From the NCBI RefSeq assembly GCF_009834365.1, contig NZ_CP041348.1, forward strand, positions 1,550,501 to 1,614,500: DNA of 64,000 nt. Direction: 5' to 3'. Shown in pieces: positions 46,791-55,497 of this stretch (position 1 is the first letter of the stretch; each line of letters starts with the position of its first letter). Under the pieces are notes generated by a model, which made no database searches, was not told where the DNA came from, and saw only the letters and a list, made by a program, of their open reading frames with translations. The translations under genes were made by a program, and so were the position numbers. Origin of the DNA: Komagataeibacter xylinus. GTDB lineage: Bacteria; Pseudomonadota; Alphaproteobacteria; Acetobacterales; Acetobacteraceae.

Positions 46791-48167
46791 TCAGGAATTG
46801 ATCCGCTCGCCATGCAGGCTCATGTCGAGACCTTCCATTTCCTCATCGCGCGTCACGCGCAGGCCGATGGTCAGGTCAATGGCCTTGAGCAGGATGAAGG
46901 TCAGCACCGCGCACCATACCACAGTAATGCCGACCGATTCCGCCTGTGCCACGAACTGGTGGAACGACCCGCTCACGCCCTCCGGGCTGGCATCGGTGGC
47001 CGAAAGCGGGCCATAGGCAAACACGCCGGTCAGCAGCGCGCCCACAATGCCGCCAATGCCATGCACGCCAAAGGCGTCGAGGCTGTCATCATAGCCCATC
47101 ATGTGCTTGAGGCCCGTCGCCCCCCAGAAGCAGACCACGCCCGCGATCAGCCCGATCATCAGCGCGCCGCCCGGCAGCACGAAGCCCGCTGCGGGCGTAA
47201 TGGCCACCAGGCCACCCACCGCGCCCGAGATGATGCCCAGCACGGTGGGCTTGCCGGTCTTGATCCATTCGGCGCACATCCACGACACGCCAGCGGCGGC
47301 GGCGGCAATCTGGGTGGTGGCCATGGCCATGCCCGCGCGCCCGTTGGCGCCACCGGCGGAGCCTGCGTTGAAGCCGAACCAGCCCACCCACAGCAGGGAT
47401 GCGCCAATGATGGCATAGGTCAGGTTGTAGGGTGAGAAGTCGTCCTCCCCAAAGCCCTTGCGCCGCCCCATCACCAGGGCTGCGACGAGGCCCGCGATAC
47501 CTGCGTTGATATGCACCACCGTGCCACCGGCAAAGTCGATCGCGCCAATCTTGGCCGCCACCCAGCCATCCGGCCCCCACACCCAGTGGGCCACGGGCAC
47601 GTACACGATCAGCGACCAGATGATGGTGAACACGCACAGGGCGCTGAACTTCATGCGTTCGGCAAATGCGCCGGTAATCAGCGCGGGCGTGATGATGGCG
47701 AAGGTCATCTGGAAGGTCATCCAGACACTTTCGGGAATGGTCATGGTGGTGGCGGCAGGCGTGCCGGCCGCCATGGTGAAGGCCACGTCACTGCCCTTGC
47801 TGATGCCTGCGCCCAGCCCGTTGAGCATCACGCGTGACAGCCCGCCAATGAAGGCGTTGCCCGAGGTAAAGGTCAGGCTGTAGCCCAGCACCATCCACAC
47901 CACTGTCATGATGCAGCAGATGGAGAAGGACTGCATGAGGGTGGCCAGCACGTTCTTCTTGCGCACCATGCCCGCATAGAACAGCGCAAGGCCGGGGATG
48001 GTCATCATCAGCACAAGTGCGGTGCTGACCAGCATCCAGGCGGTATCGCCCGTGTCGATGGCGGGAGGGGCATCGGCCGCCATGGCGGGCAGGCTGGCCA
48101 TTGACGCGCCAAAAGCCGCCGCCGCCAGCCCGGCATGGCGGGCGCTTTTGCCAATCTTCTTGATCAC
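46791..48167 (-). CDS. amtB: Ammonium transporter AmtB
   Basis: The 458-residue protein has a signal-type N-terminus and eleven likely membrane segments. Family landmarks are IPGLALFYAGMVRKKNVLAT, AIDFAGGTVVHINAGIAGLV with the first pore histidine, and FGVHGIGGIVGALLTGVFAY with the second. It conducts ammonium or ammonia into the cell under nitrogen limitation. The start is GTG and overlaps the glnK stop (GTGA), so the pair is co-translated, as is usual for glnK-amtB. Confidence 0.95.
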   Translation of the reverse strand: MIKKIGKSARHAGLAAAAFGASMASLPAMAADAPPAIDTGDTAWMLVSTALVLMMTIPGLALFYAGMVRKKNVLATLMQSFSICCIMTVVWMVLGYSLTFTSGNAFIGGLSRVMLNGLGAGISKGSDVAFTMAAGTPAATTMTIPESVWMTFQMTFAIITPALITGAFAERMKFSALCVFTIIWSLIVYVPVAHWVWGPDGWVAAKIGAIDFAGGTVVHINAGIAGLVAALVMGRRKGFGEDDFSPYNLTYAIIGASLLWVGWFGFNAGSAGGANGRAGMAMATTQIAAAAAGVSWMCAEWIKTGKPTVLGIISGAVGGLVAITPAAGFVLPGGALMIGLIAGVVCFWGATGLKHMMGYDDSLDAFGVHGIGGIVGALLTGVFAYGPLSATDASPEGVSGSFHQFVAQAESVGITVVWCAVLTFILLKAIDLTIGLRVTRDEEMEGLDMSLHGERINS

Positions 48168-48502
48168 AGCGCGTTTTCTCCGGTTTCCTGTGTCCTGATC
48201 CGTATTGCCTGCTGCAGGTCGAGAACGAAAATCTTGCCATCACCGATCTTGCCCGTGCACGAGGCGGACTGGATGACTTCCACCACCTTGTCGCACTGTG
48301 CATCGGGCACCGCGATCTCGAGCTTGATCTTGGGCAGGAACTGGATGTTGTATTCCGCGCCGCGATAGATTTCGGTCTGGCCTTTCTGGCGGCCATATCC
48401 CTTCACCTCTGTTGCGGTCAGGGCGTCCACCCCGATGGAATGCAACCCTTCGCGTACCTCATCGAGCTTGAACGGCTTGATGATGGCAATAACGAATTTC
48501 AT
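48164..48502 (-). CDS. glnK: Nitrogen regulatory protein P-II (GlnK)
   Basis: The 112-residue protein has the P-II fold and T-loop: KFVIAIIKPFKLDEVREGLH, GYGRQKGQTEIYRGAEYNIQ with the uridylylated tyrosine, and IVDGKIFV-type end (GKIGDGKIFVLDLQQAIRIR). It senses 2-oxoglutarate and ATP/ADP and blocks AmtB when nitrogen is ample. It lies immediately before amtB. Confidence 0.95.
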   Translation of the reverse strand: MKFVIAIIKPFKLDEVREGLHSIGVDALTATEVKGYGRQKGQTEIYRGAEYNIQFLPKIKLEIAVPDAQCDKVVEVIQSASCTGKIGDGKIFVLDLQQAIRIRTQETGENAL

Positions 48503-48847
48503 CTCGTCCCCTTCCTGCCTTGCCCCTGAAACACCACCTGATGGTTACTGTTCCGTACAGGCAACCATATCGCGAAGCAATATGAAGTTGCTAGCGTCTT
48601 TCAGCGCCGTTGTGCAGGGTCCGGGTGTTGCCATTATCGGTGTGGCGTGTTCGCCATTTCTGACCTGCGGCGCGGAAGGGGTGGCGCAGCGCTGCCGATA
48701 CGCCCGCCACCACCGCCGAATCGCAGTCGATCAGGGGCATGACAGAACGCACGCATCCGCCCTGGGGCATGGCGCGCGGGCCGGGGCATCCGCGCGTGTT
48801 AAACCGGCTTGGCGCGCCCCGCCTTATCCGGCATATCCCATGCCATC
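48503..48847. other. Intergenic region upstream of glnK and the ClC gene
   Basis: A dyad ATGGTT-A-CTGT...ACAG-GC-AACCAT (48541 to 48568) lies 39 bases before glnK and could be a regulator site. No clear sigma54 promoter is visible on the glnK side. Short open frames in the rest are unlikely to be genes. Confidence 0.4.
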
Positions 48848-50179
48848 ATGACCCAACCCGCTTCCGCTCCCGCGCCTCGTGGCGCATCCACCGCATGGCC
48901 GGTCATGGCCATGGCGGTCATTGCCACCGGTTTCCTGTCGGGCGTGGGGGGCACGGTGCTGTCTGTGCTGCTGCACATGATCCAGCATGTCGCCTATGGC
49001 TACGGCCAGCCCGGCGGCCCGCATACATTCGTGCAGGGCGTGAGTGCCGCGCCTCCATGGCGCCGGGTTGCCGCGCTGTGTGCTGCGGGCGTTGTGGCGG
49101 GTGTGGGCTGGTGGGCGCTGGGCCGTTTTGGCAGGCCGCTGGTCAGCATTGCGGCGGCTGTAGGCAAGACGGGGCTGGGCAAGCCCATGCCTGCGCTGTC
49201 CACCACGGTGCATGTGCTGCTCCAGATCGTGACGGTGGCCCTTGGCTCGCCGCTTGGCCGCGAGGTCGCGCCGCGTGAACTCGGCGCGGTGCTGGCCACC
49301 GGCACCGGCCACGTGCTGCGGCTTGCGCCTGATGACCGGCGCATCATCATCGCCTGCGGGGCGGGGGCCGGGCTGTCCGCCGTCTATAACGTGCCGCTGG
49401 GGGGGGCGCTGTTCATACTCGAGGTGCTGCTCGGCACGGTGGGCCAGCGCGCGGTGCTGTGCGCGGTGGGCGCTTCGGCCATCGGGGCGTTCGTGCCATG
49501 GGCGGTGCTGGGCAACCTGCACCAGTATGAGATCGGACCGATGGCGGTGACCGCGCCGGTCGTGCTGTGGGCGCTGTGCGCGGGGCCGGTCATCGGCGTG
49601 GGCGCGCAACTGGCCAAGCGGCTGATGGCCGTGGTGCAGAACCGCGCCGCGCGGGGCGGGGCGCGCATTGCCTGGTGTCTTGTGGTGTTTCCACTGCTGG
49701 GGCTGCTGTCATGTTTCTACCCTCAGTTGCCCGGTAACGGGCGCGGGCCGATGCAGCTTGCGCTGGCGGCACAGCTGGGCACGGAGCTTGCCGCCATCGT
49801 GCTGGTGCTCAAGATTGTCGTCATCATGGGGGCGCTGCGGGCAGGGGCTGCGGGCGGCCTGCTGACGCCCAGCCTGACCATGGGCGCCCTGCTGGCTACC
49901 GTGCTGGCGGGGGGGTGGAATGCCTGCCTGCCCATGGTGGATGTGGGCACGGTCGCCCTTCTGGGTGGCATTGCCTTTCTGGGCACGTTCATGTCCATGC
50001 CGCTCACTGCGCTGGCGCTTGGTTTCGAGTTCACCCATGTGGGGCATGACATGTGGATTCCCGCCTTCCTCACGCTGGCAGGGGCGCTGCTTGCCTTCCG
50101 GGTCTGCGCGAAGGCTGGCAAGCCGCCTGCCGCCCAGACCCAGCCTGCTGCGCCGGGCAGCATGTCGGCCCGGTCCTGA
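48848..50179 (+). CDS. ClC-type chloride channel/antiporter
   Basis: The 443-residue membrane protein matches the ClC family: GSPLGREVAPRELGAVLATG holds the gating glutamate region, followed by GAGAGLSAVYNVPLGGALFI, LEVLLGTV and a late GLLTPSLTMGALLATVLAGG plus LGTFMSMPLTALALGFEFTH. It lacks the C-terminal CBS domains. It moves chloride (or a related anion), probably against protons in acid stress, which suits an acid-making host. The exact substrate is not known. Confidence 0.88.
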   Translation: MTQPASAPAPRGASTAWPVMAMAVIATGFLSGVGGTVLSVLLHMIQHVAYGYGQPGGPHTFVQGVSAAPPWRRVAALCAAGVVAGVGWWALGRFGRPLVSIAAAVGKTGLGKPMPALSTTVHVLLQIVTVALGSPLGREVAPRELGAVLATGTGHVLRLAPDDRRIIIACGAGAGLSAVYNVPLGGALFILEVLLGTVGQRAVLCAVGASAIGAFVPWAVLGNLHQYEIGPMAVTAPVVLWALCAGPVIGVGAQLAKRLMAVVQNRAARGGARIAWCLVVFPLLGLLSCFYPQLPGNGRGPMQLALAAQLGTELAAIVLVLKIVVIMGALRAGAAGGLLTPSLTMGALLATVLAGGWNACLPMVDVGTVALLGGIAFLGTFMSMPLTALALGFEFTHVGHDMWIPAFLTLAGALLAFRVCAKAGKPPAAQTQPAAPGSMSARS

Positions 50180-50189
50180 AATACAGACG

Positions 50190-50276
50190 GCATGAAAGTT
50201 TCTGGGCGCCGCCTTTTTTAAACGGGGCGGCGTTCCCTGAAGCTTTTTGAAAGAGCTTCACCAAAACTTCTGTCTG
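50190..50276. repeat. Palindromic 3' element, copy B
   Basis: The element follows the ClC stop. It has a GCGCCGCC/GGCGGCG stem, then GAAGCTTTTTGAAAGAGCTTC and CCAAAACTT. The outer AAGTTTCTGG pairs with CCAAAACTT. The layout is the same as in the copies after the TonB receptor and GntP genes. Confidence 0.75.
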
Positions 50277-50289
50277 CCGTAAGGGCGAT

Positions 50290-50328
50290 AAAAAGAGGCG
50301 ACACCGTTACCGATGCCGCCTCTTTTTT
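50290..50328. terminator. Bidirectional terminator
   Basis: AAAAAGAGGCG and CGCCTCTTTTTT flank a short centre, giving a stem with T-runs in both directions. It stands between the converging ClC gene and the small RMF-like gene and may serve both. The rest of the gap is empty. Confidence 0.85.
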
Positions 50329-50451
50329 CTGAGAACAGTCGCCGTTTTCAATTTCAACGAACCGTCAGTGTCTTTCATTCCATGCGCAGGGGGCTGCCAC
50401 AACCGGCACGCCCTCACGTTTGGCTGATCTCACGCCATCGTGGCCCCGGGC

Positions 50452-50628
50452 TTATTTCTCGGCAAACGGGTCGAAGTCGCCGTCGTTCTCGCGCACGCTC
50501 CACCAGCCTTTGTTCCAGTCCTCATAGGCGGGCAGGGTTTCATCAAACGGGTTTTCGATCAGCGGCTCGCCCTTGGTGGCGGCTGCCTTGCCCTGTGCAA
50601 AGGCGTCGGGCGGGGTCTGGTCGGTCAT
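50452..50628 (-). CDS. Small RMF/CrpP-like protein
   Basis: The 58-residue protein has the spacing seen in ribosome modulation factor/CrpP-type proteins: FAQGKAAATKGEPLIENPFD followed by YEDWNKGWWSVREN. The pattern is G-x-x-A-A-x-x-G-x5-NP ... W-x-x-GW. Known RMF dimerises 70S ribosomes in stationary phase. Whether this member does so is unknown. The ATG used has AGGA six bases upstream. The longer frame adds an implausible leader. Confidence 0.65.
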   Translation of the reverse strand: MTDQTPPDAFAQGKAAATKGEPLIENPFDETLPAYEDWNKGWWSVRENDGDFDPFAEK

Positions 50629-50879
50629 GTCGGGTCCTGACTTGTGTGCCTGGCAATGCGGCAGGCTTACACCATGCGCCCGCCTCCCGCAGCCCCGCAT
50701 GGCGGAAGGGCGTAATGCGCTGGGCGCAGGTGTTGGGCGCACGATTGTGCCCGGGCTGCCTTACATCGTAGGATACGTGACCGCCTCTGCGCGTTATGGG
50801 ATAAGGGCGCTGGCACGGGCGTAATTTCGCCAGCCAGGGACTGACATCCGTCAAGAGATTTTAGGGAAGAACGACACAT

Positions 50880-51470
50880 ATGAACGTGAAGCTGTTTGCA
50901 TCCCGCCGCGTGGCGCTGGCGCTGGCCGGCGTGGTTGCGGGCGCGTCTGCTGCCGCAATGCCCGCCATGGCGCAGGCCCCGGTCATCGTGGGCAACCAGA
51001 CGGCGACCGCCACGGTCGAGAGCGTGGACCACGAGGCCGGCATGATCCTGCTGCGCGACAAGGCAGGCAACCTCGACACCGTGCGCGTCGACCCCGACCT
51101 GCGCGCCAAGCTGCCGGTGCTCAACCCCGGTGACAAGATCGGCCTGCGCATTGTCCGCACCATCGACGCCGCCATCGCCCCGCCCGGCGCGCCGCTGCCA
51201 GAATCGACCGAGAATGCTGCCGGCACCCGCACCGGCCCGCACCCGCATGGCATGATGGTGTCCTTCAAGCGCGAGCGCGTGAAGGTGACCGGCGTTGATA
51301 CCACGCGCAATCAGGTCGTGTTTGTTGACCCTGATGACATCACCCGCGTGGTGCTGGTGCGCCAGAAGGCGATGCAGGACTTCCTGAAAACCATCAAGCC
51401 CGGCGATGAAGTCGATACCACGGTCATGGATGCGGTGTCGTTCTCGGTGCTCAGCCGACTTCCGTCCTGA
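50880..51470 (+). CDS. Periplasmic protein of unknown function
   Basis: The 196-residue protein has a clear signal peptide (residues 1 to about 31, ending AAMPAMAQA). The mature part holds two similar beta units: ATVESVDHEAGMILLRDKAG with VDPDLRAKLPVLNPGDKIGL, and KVTGVDTTRNQVVFVDPDDI with LKTIKPGDEVDTTVMDAV. Both look like small OB- or barwin-like folds. The family is not recognised. It converges on the FUSC gene with a 20-base overlap. Confidence 0.72.
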   Translation: MNVKLFASRRVALALAGVVAGASAAAMPAMAQAPVIVGNQTATATVESVDHEAGMILLRDKAGNLDTVRVDPDLRAKLPVLNPGDKIGLRIVRTIDAAIAPPGAPLPESTENAAGTRTGPHPHGMMVSFKRERVKVTGVDTTRNQVVFVDPDDITRVVLVRQKAMQDFLKTIKPGDEVDTTVMDAVSFSVLSRLPS

Positions 51471-53607
51471 CGGCGGCCAGCGGCGGCCGGTGGGCGGCGG
51501 GATAATCCTCCGCCCATTGCAGCGGGCCGCGTTGGTCCAGAAAACCGGGTATGTCCTCGATGATCCGCGCCGCCTGCTCAAGGCAGGCCATGGCCTCGAC
51601 CTGGGCTGCCGGGCGCAGGGTCAGGGCATCGGGCGGGCAGAGTATGGTCGCCGCCCGCCGCAGGCTAGCCGCCGTGAGCAGCGGGTTGTGTGCCAGTTCG
51701 CTAAAGGTGCCCAGCGCATCATAGATCGCCGCCTGCTGCGCACCCATGATGTCGGGGCTGCCTGCAATGGTGCGGATGCGCTCGATCAGCCGCCCGAGCG
51801 AAAGCGTAGCCAGCGCCGCATCGATATATTCATGCATGCTGGCGGGCCGGGCGAAGAACGACAGCCGCATGGCCAGCCGGATCACCTTCTGCAGTTGCAG
51901 GTTCTCCCATACCAGCCATTCCTTGCCCTGCCTGCGGCCTGAAAGCGCCAGCCGACGCAGGCTGCGCGTGAGCGACATGACCAGGCGGGCTGCATCAAGC
52001 CGGTGGTTGGGCGGCAAAATCACGCGGAATGACAGCACAAGCATGATGCAGCCCATGAACAGCGCCATCCACCCGTTGAACAGGCTGATGTCGTTATAAT
52101 AATGGATGGGGTTGTTGACCTGCAGCATCACGGTCGAGAACACACCGTAACCAAAGCCGCCCACGCCGAATTTGGGGTGGAACTGCAACCACACGCCGGG
52201 CAGCAGCATGATGCATAGCGAGAGCCACAGCAGCGGGTAGCCATCAATCTGCGGCAGCAGGAAGATATGGCACAGCAGCCCCGCCGGTATGCCCAGCGCC
52301 GTGCCTGCCGCCATCATCCCCGCCGCGCGTGAGGCGGAGGGCAGGGTGGAGAGCAGGCTTGCCGCTGCCACCACGTACAGCATCATGGTCGGCCCCGCCG
52401 TCCAGTGCAGCACGTACCAGATCAGCGTGGTCAGCAGCGTGATCAGCGCGCCGCGGGCTGCGTTGCGCAGCGCGGTGGGCCATTCCAGATAGGGTTGCAG
52501 GCGCAGTTTGCGCCCCGCACTGCCCCGGCGCGAGAGGTCCTGCAGCGCCGTGTCGATCTGGCCGAGCAGGTCCTGAATGTCATCAAGGAACAGCAGCGAG
52601 CGGGGCGAATGGGTGGCGCGCGCCTCATCGATCATGATGGCCCGCGCATGCTGGATGCGCGCGCAGCCCTGCGTCCACATTCCTTCGAGCGCCTGGTCTT
52701 TTGTCAGGTCCAGCAGGGTGTGCAGCATGGCCTCGATCTCGCCATGCACCGTGCGGTCCTGCTCGGTGTCAGCAGGGGTGATGGTGTGGGGATGGTACGA
52801 GGCCACGATGCCTGAAAGCCGTGCGAGCCCTGCCCTGATCTCGCGCTGGCGCACGCTGATGTCGTAATTGTCGGCCGCCGCGTATTCCACCGCATCCGAC
52901 AGGCGGGCAATGCGGGTGAGCATGGCCGCGCGGCTGTCATGAAACGTGGAGGGCAGGGCGCGGAACGTGCTGCCGGGCAGGGCATCGGGGTTCTGCGCGG
53001 GCACATTGCTGTAGCCCTGGTGGAAGGTCAGGATATAGCTGACCGTATCACGGAACAGGGCATGGATCTGGGTGAACAGCGTGTCCGACCGCCGCGGCGA
53101 GGTGACCATGAACACCGCCGCCGTGGTGACAATGCCCACCACCACGGCGGCAAGGCGCGACATGGCGGAGAGGAAGATGCCATCGGGGTTGTCAAACGCG
53201 GGGGCGGAGATGATGACGATGGTATAACCGGTCAGCACCGCGGCATAGGCGCGGAACAGCCGCAGGAAGGTGGCCGCCATGCAGGCCAGCCCCACCACCA
53301 CCGACAGCCCCATGAAATACAGCACCGGTGACTGCACGAACACCGCCATCAGCCCCACGCTGATCGTGGCCCCGATGATGGTGCCGATGATGCGCCACAC
53401 GCTTTTTGAAACCAGCGCCCCCACCGTGGGGTTGGCCACGATCATGACCGTGGTGACCGAACTCATGGGCGACTGGAGCTGGAACGAGAAGGCCAGGAAC
53501 AGCGCAATGCCCACCGAAAGCAGCGCGCGCGCGCTGAACGCCGCCGTGGTGCGGGTGGCGGCCCATTGGGCATCATCGGAGAAAATGCGCTTCAGGCTGG
53601 ACAACAT
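51451..53607 (-). CDS. FUSC family efflux transporter
   Basis: The 718-residue membrane protein has two clusters of membrane segments. The first is near residues 20 to 180 (FSARALLSVGIALFLAFSFQ, VTTVMIVANPTVGALVSKSV) and the second is near 400 to 540 (LITLLTTLIWYVLHWTAGPT). A long soluble region separates them and a soluble C-terminus follows. This layout is that of AaeB/FUSC-type transporters for aromatic acids or related compounds. It is divergent from the MarR-led efflux operon, which can supply adaptor and outer-membrane parts. Confidence 0.85.
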   Translation of the reverse strand: MLSSLKRIFSDDAQWAATRTTAAFSARALLSVGIALFLAFSFQLQSPMSSVTTVMIVANPTVGALVSKSVWRIIGTIIGATISVGLMAVFVQSPVLYFMGLSVVVGLACMAATFLRLFRAYAAVLTGYTIVIISAPAFDNPDGIFLSAMSRLAAVVVGIVTTAAVFMVTSPRRSDTLFTQIHALFRDTVSYILTFHQGYSNVPAQNPDALPGSTFRALPSTFHDSRAAMLTRIARLSDAVEYAAADNYDISVRQREIRAGLARLSGIVASYHPHTITPADTEQDRTVHGEIEAMLHTLLDLTKDQALEGMWTQGCARIQHARAIMIDEARATHSPRSLLFLDDIQDLLGQIDTALQDLSRRGSAGRKLRLQPYLEWPTALRNAARGALITLLTTLIWYVLHWTAGPTMMLYVVAAASLLSTLPSASRAAGMMAAGTALGIPAGLLCHIFLLPQIDGYPLLWLSLCIMLLPGVWLQFHPKFGVGGFGYGVFSTVMLQVNNPIHYYNDISLFNGWMALFMGCIMLVLSFRVILPPNHRLDAARLVMSLTRSLRRLALSGRRQGKEWLVWENLQLQKVIRLAMRLSFFARPASMHEYIDAALATLSLGRLIERIRTIAGSPDIMGAQQAAIYDALGTFSELAHNPLLTAASLRRAATILCPPDALTLRPAAQVEAMACLEQAARIIEDIPGFLDQRGPLQWAEDYPAAHRPPLAAVRTEVG

Positions 53608-53696
53608 TGGGCGAAAAACTCCCGGCAGCGGCGTAGGGGCTACCTGATAAACCCGGCGGTGGGAAGAGCAGAAAATACGCAGCCGGAATTTATTGT

Positions 53697-53713
53697 ATGA
53701 CAATTAGTGTCAT
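53697..53713. promoter_or_regulatory. MarR-type operator palindrome
   Basis: ATGACA-ATTAG-TGTCAT is a perfect inverted repeat in the gap between the divergent FUSC and marR genes. Its size fits a MarR dimer. It lies about 90 bases upstream of the FUSC start. Confidence 0.62.
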
Positions 53714-53848
53714 GTCAATTATATTGATACTACCGGTTCTGCCGCCGGGCAGCCATCTCCATAAATGGTCATGATTCTGCGCCCCCCGCATGCTATCGCG
53801 CGGCAGGCACCGTGGCCGCGACCCGACCAACCAGCACAGGGAATGCTC

Positions 53849-54358
53849 ATGACCGACCGTTCGCCACTGCCCGATATCGAGGGCACGGGTTTCCAGGACA
53901 TGCGAATGACCTTCCTCACCATGCGGCTCGCCAATACCTGGCGGCTGGTGCTTGACCGCGCCCTGCGGGTGGAGGGCATGAGCATGGCGATGATGCGCCC
54001 GCTCGCCTACCTGATGATGCTGCCCGATGGCGTAAGCCAGCGCGCGCTCGCCCATGCCATGAACACCGACAGTTCGGCCCTGGTGCGCGTGCTTGACCTG
54101 CTGGAGGATGAAGGGCTGGTCGAACGCCGCCCCGACCCCGCTGACCGCCGCGCCAAGACCCTGCACCTGACCGCGCGCGGCACGCGCAAATGCGCAGCCC
54201 TGCACCAGATCTGCGCAGGCATGGAGGCCCGTGTGCTCGGTGGCGTGGAGGCTGGGCAGGTGCAGGCCATGATGGATGTGCTGGCCGTAGTGCTGCGCCA
54301 CGCGGAGGGCGTGCTGCGTGAGGGCGAGGGAGCAGCCTGTGCTGATAACGCGCCCTGA
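53849..54358 (+). CDS. MarR family transcriptional regulator
   Basis: The 169-residue protein has the MarR winged helix: RPLAYLMMLPDGVSQRALAH, AMNTDSSALVRVLDLLEDEG, LVERRPDPADRRAKTLHLTA. It probably represses the efflux operon downstream and the FUSC gene divergent from it through the ATGACA palindrome. The ATG used has AGGGA six bases upstream, better than two earlier ATGs. Confidence 0.88.
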   Translation: MTDRSPLPDIEGTGFQDMRMTFLTMRLANTWRLVLDRALRVEGMSMAMMRPLAYLMMLPDGVSQRALAHAMNTDSSALVRVLDLLEDEGLVERRPDPADRRAKTLHLTARGTRKCAALHQICAGMEARVLGGVEAGQVQAMMDVLAVVLRHAEGVLREGEGAACADNAP

Positions 54359-54510
54359 AATGATGTACATCAGTTTATCGTGCGGCCCGGTGGTATAGAA
54401 GACTGGGTTCTGGTGTTCCCCGCATTGGCTTTAAAGGTTCCCTCCATGATCGTATTGCTCCACCCCGTTGCGACCGGCCCGCGCCTTTGCGGCAGCATGG
54501 GGCCGATGGC

Positions 54511-55497
54511 ATGAAGTGGCGTGACGCAGCGATTGGCGCGGGGCTTGTCGTGGTGGCGGCAGGTTGCGGCGTGGGGTGGTACGTGGTGCAGCACCGGGGC
54601 GAACTGCCGCCGGGGCTGGCGCGTGCCAACGGGCGGCTGGAACTCGCCCGTATCGATGTGGCGGTCAAATATCCCGGTCGCATTACCGAACTCGATTTCA
54701 ATGAGGGCGATACGGTCGCAGCCAGTCAGGTGCTGGCGCGTGAGGATGACATCAGCGCCCGCGCCAGCCTTGACGCCGCCCGCGCCCATCTGCGCGCAGC
54801 CCAGGCCGACGTGGCGCGCGCGCAGGCCGAGCACGATGCCCGGCAGGCAACCCTGCACCTCGCGCAGCACGACATGGACCACGCGCAGACCATGTTCCGC
54901 CAGCACCTTGTCTCTGACATGGAAGTGACCCAGCACCAGACCAATCTCGACACCGCCACCGCAGCGGCCGAGGCCGCCGGGCGCGCGGTGGATGGCGCGC
55001 AGGCCGTGGCCGATGCAGCCCAGGCGCAGGTGGCGCAGGCTCAGTCCGCCGAGGATGACATGACCATCCGCGCCCCCGTGGCGGGCCGGATCGAATACCG
55101 CATCGTGGAAAAAGGCGCCGTGCTGCCTGGCGGCGGCCGCGTGGCCTCCCTGCTCAACCCGGCGGATATGTACCTGACCGTGTTCTATCCTTCGCAGCAG
55201 GCGGGGCAGCTGCATGTGGGCGATCAGGCGCGCATCGCCCTTGACGCGCTGCACCAGCAGGTCATTCCCGCCACCATTTCCTTCGTCTCGCCCGAGGCGC
55301 AGTTCACCCCCAAATATGTCGAGACCGCAACCGAGCGCGACAAGCTGGTCTATCGCGTCAAGTTGCGGGTCAGCCCCGAAACGGCAGCGCGTTATGGCAG
55401 CGTGCTCAAGGCAGGCATGACGGGTGATGGCTATGTGCGCACCGATCCTGCTGTCCATTGGCCCGCAAGCCTCGATGTGGCCGATGCCCCGCAATGA
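54511..55497 (+). CDS. HlyD-type membrane fusion (adaptor) protein
   Basis: The 328-residue protein has an N-terminal membrane anchor (about 5 to 26), a lipoyl-like beta region (ARIDVAVKYPGRITELDFNE), a long Ala/Gln-rich coiled hairpin (about 85 to 180) and a C-terminal beta barrel (YVETATERDKLVYRVKLRV). It resembles YhiI/YbhG-type adaptors. It links the inner-membrane ABC proteins to the outer-membrane factor encoded in the same operon. Its stop overlaps the ABC start. Confidence 0.9.
   Translation: MKWRDAAIGAGLVVVAAGCGVGWYVVQHRGELPPGLARANGRLELARIDVAVKYPGRITELDFNEGDTVAASQVLAREDDISARASLDAARAHLRAAQADVARAQAEHDARQATLHLAQHDMDHAQTMFRQHLVSDMEVTQHQTNLDTATAAAEAAGRAVDGAQAVADAAQAQVAQAQSAEDDMTIRAPVAGRIEYRIVEKGAVLPGGGRVASLLNPADMYLTVFYPSQQAGQLHVGDQARIALDALHQQVIPATISFVSPEAQFTPKYVETATERDKLVYRVKLRVSPETAARYGSVLKAGMTGDGYVRTDPAVHWPASLDVADAPQ

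Noticed and set aside
48503..48600. Sigma54 promoter before glnK
   Set aside because: No GG-N10-GC element with proper flanks was found. Only a simple dyad is present.
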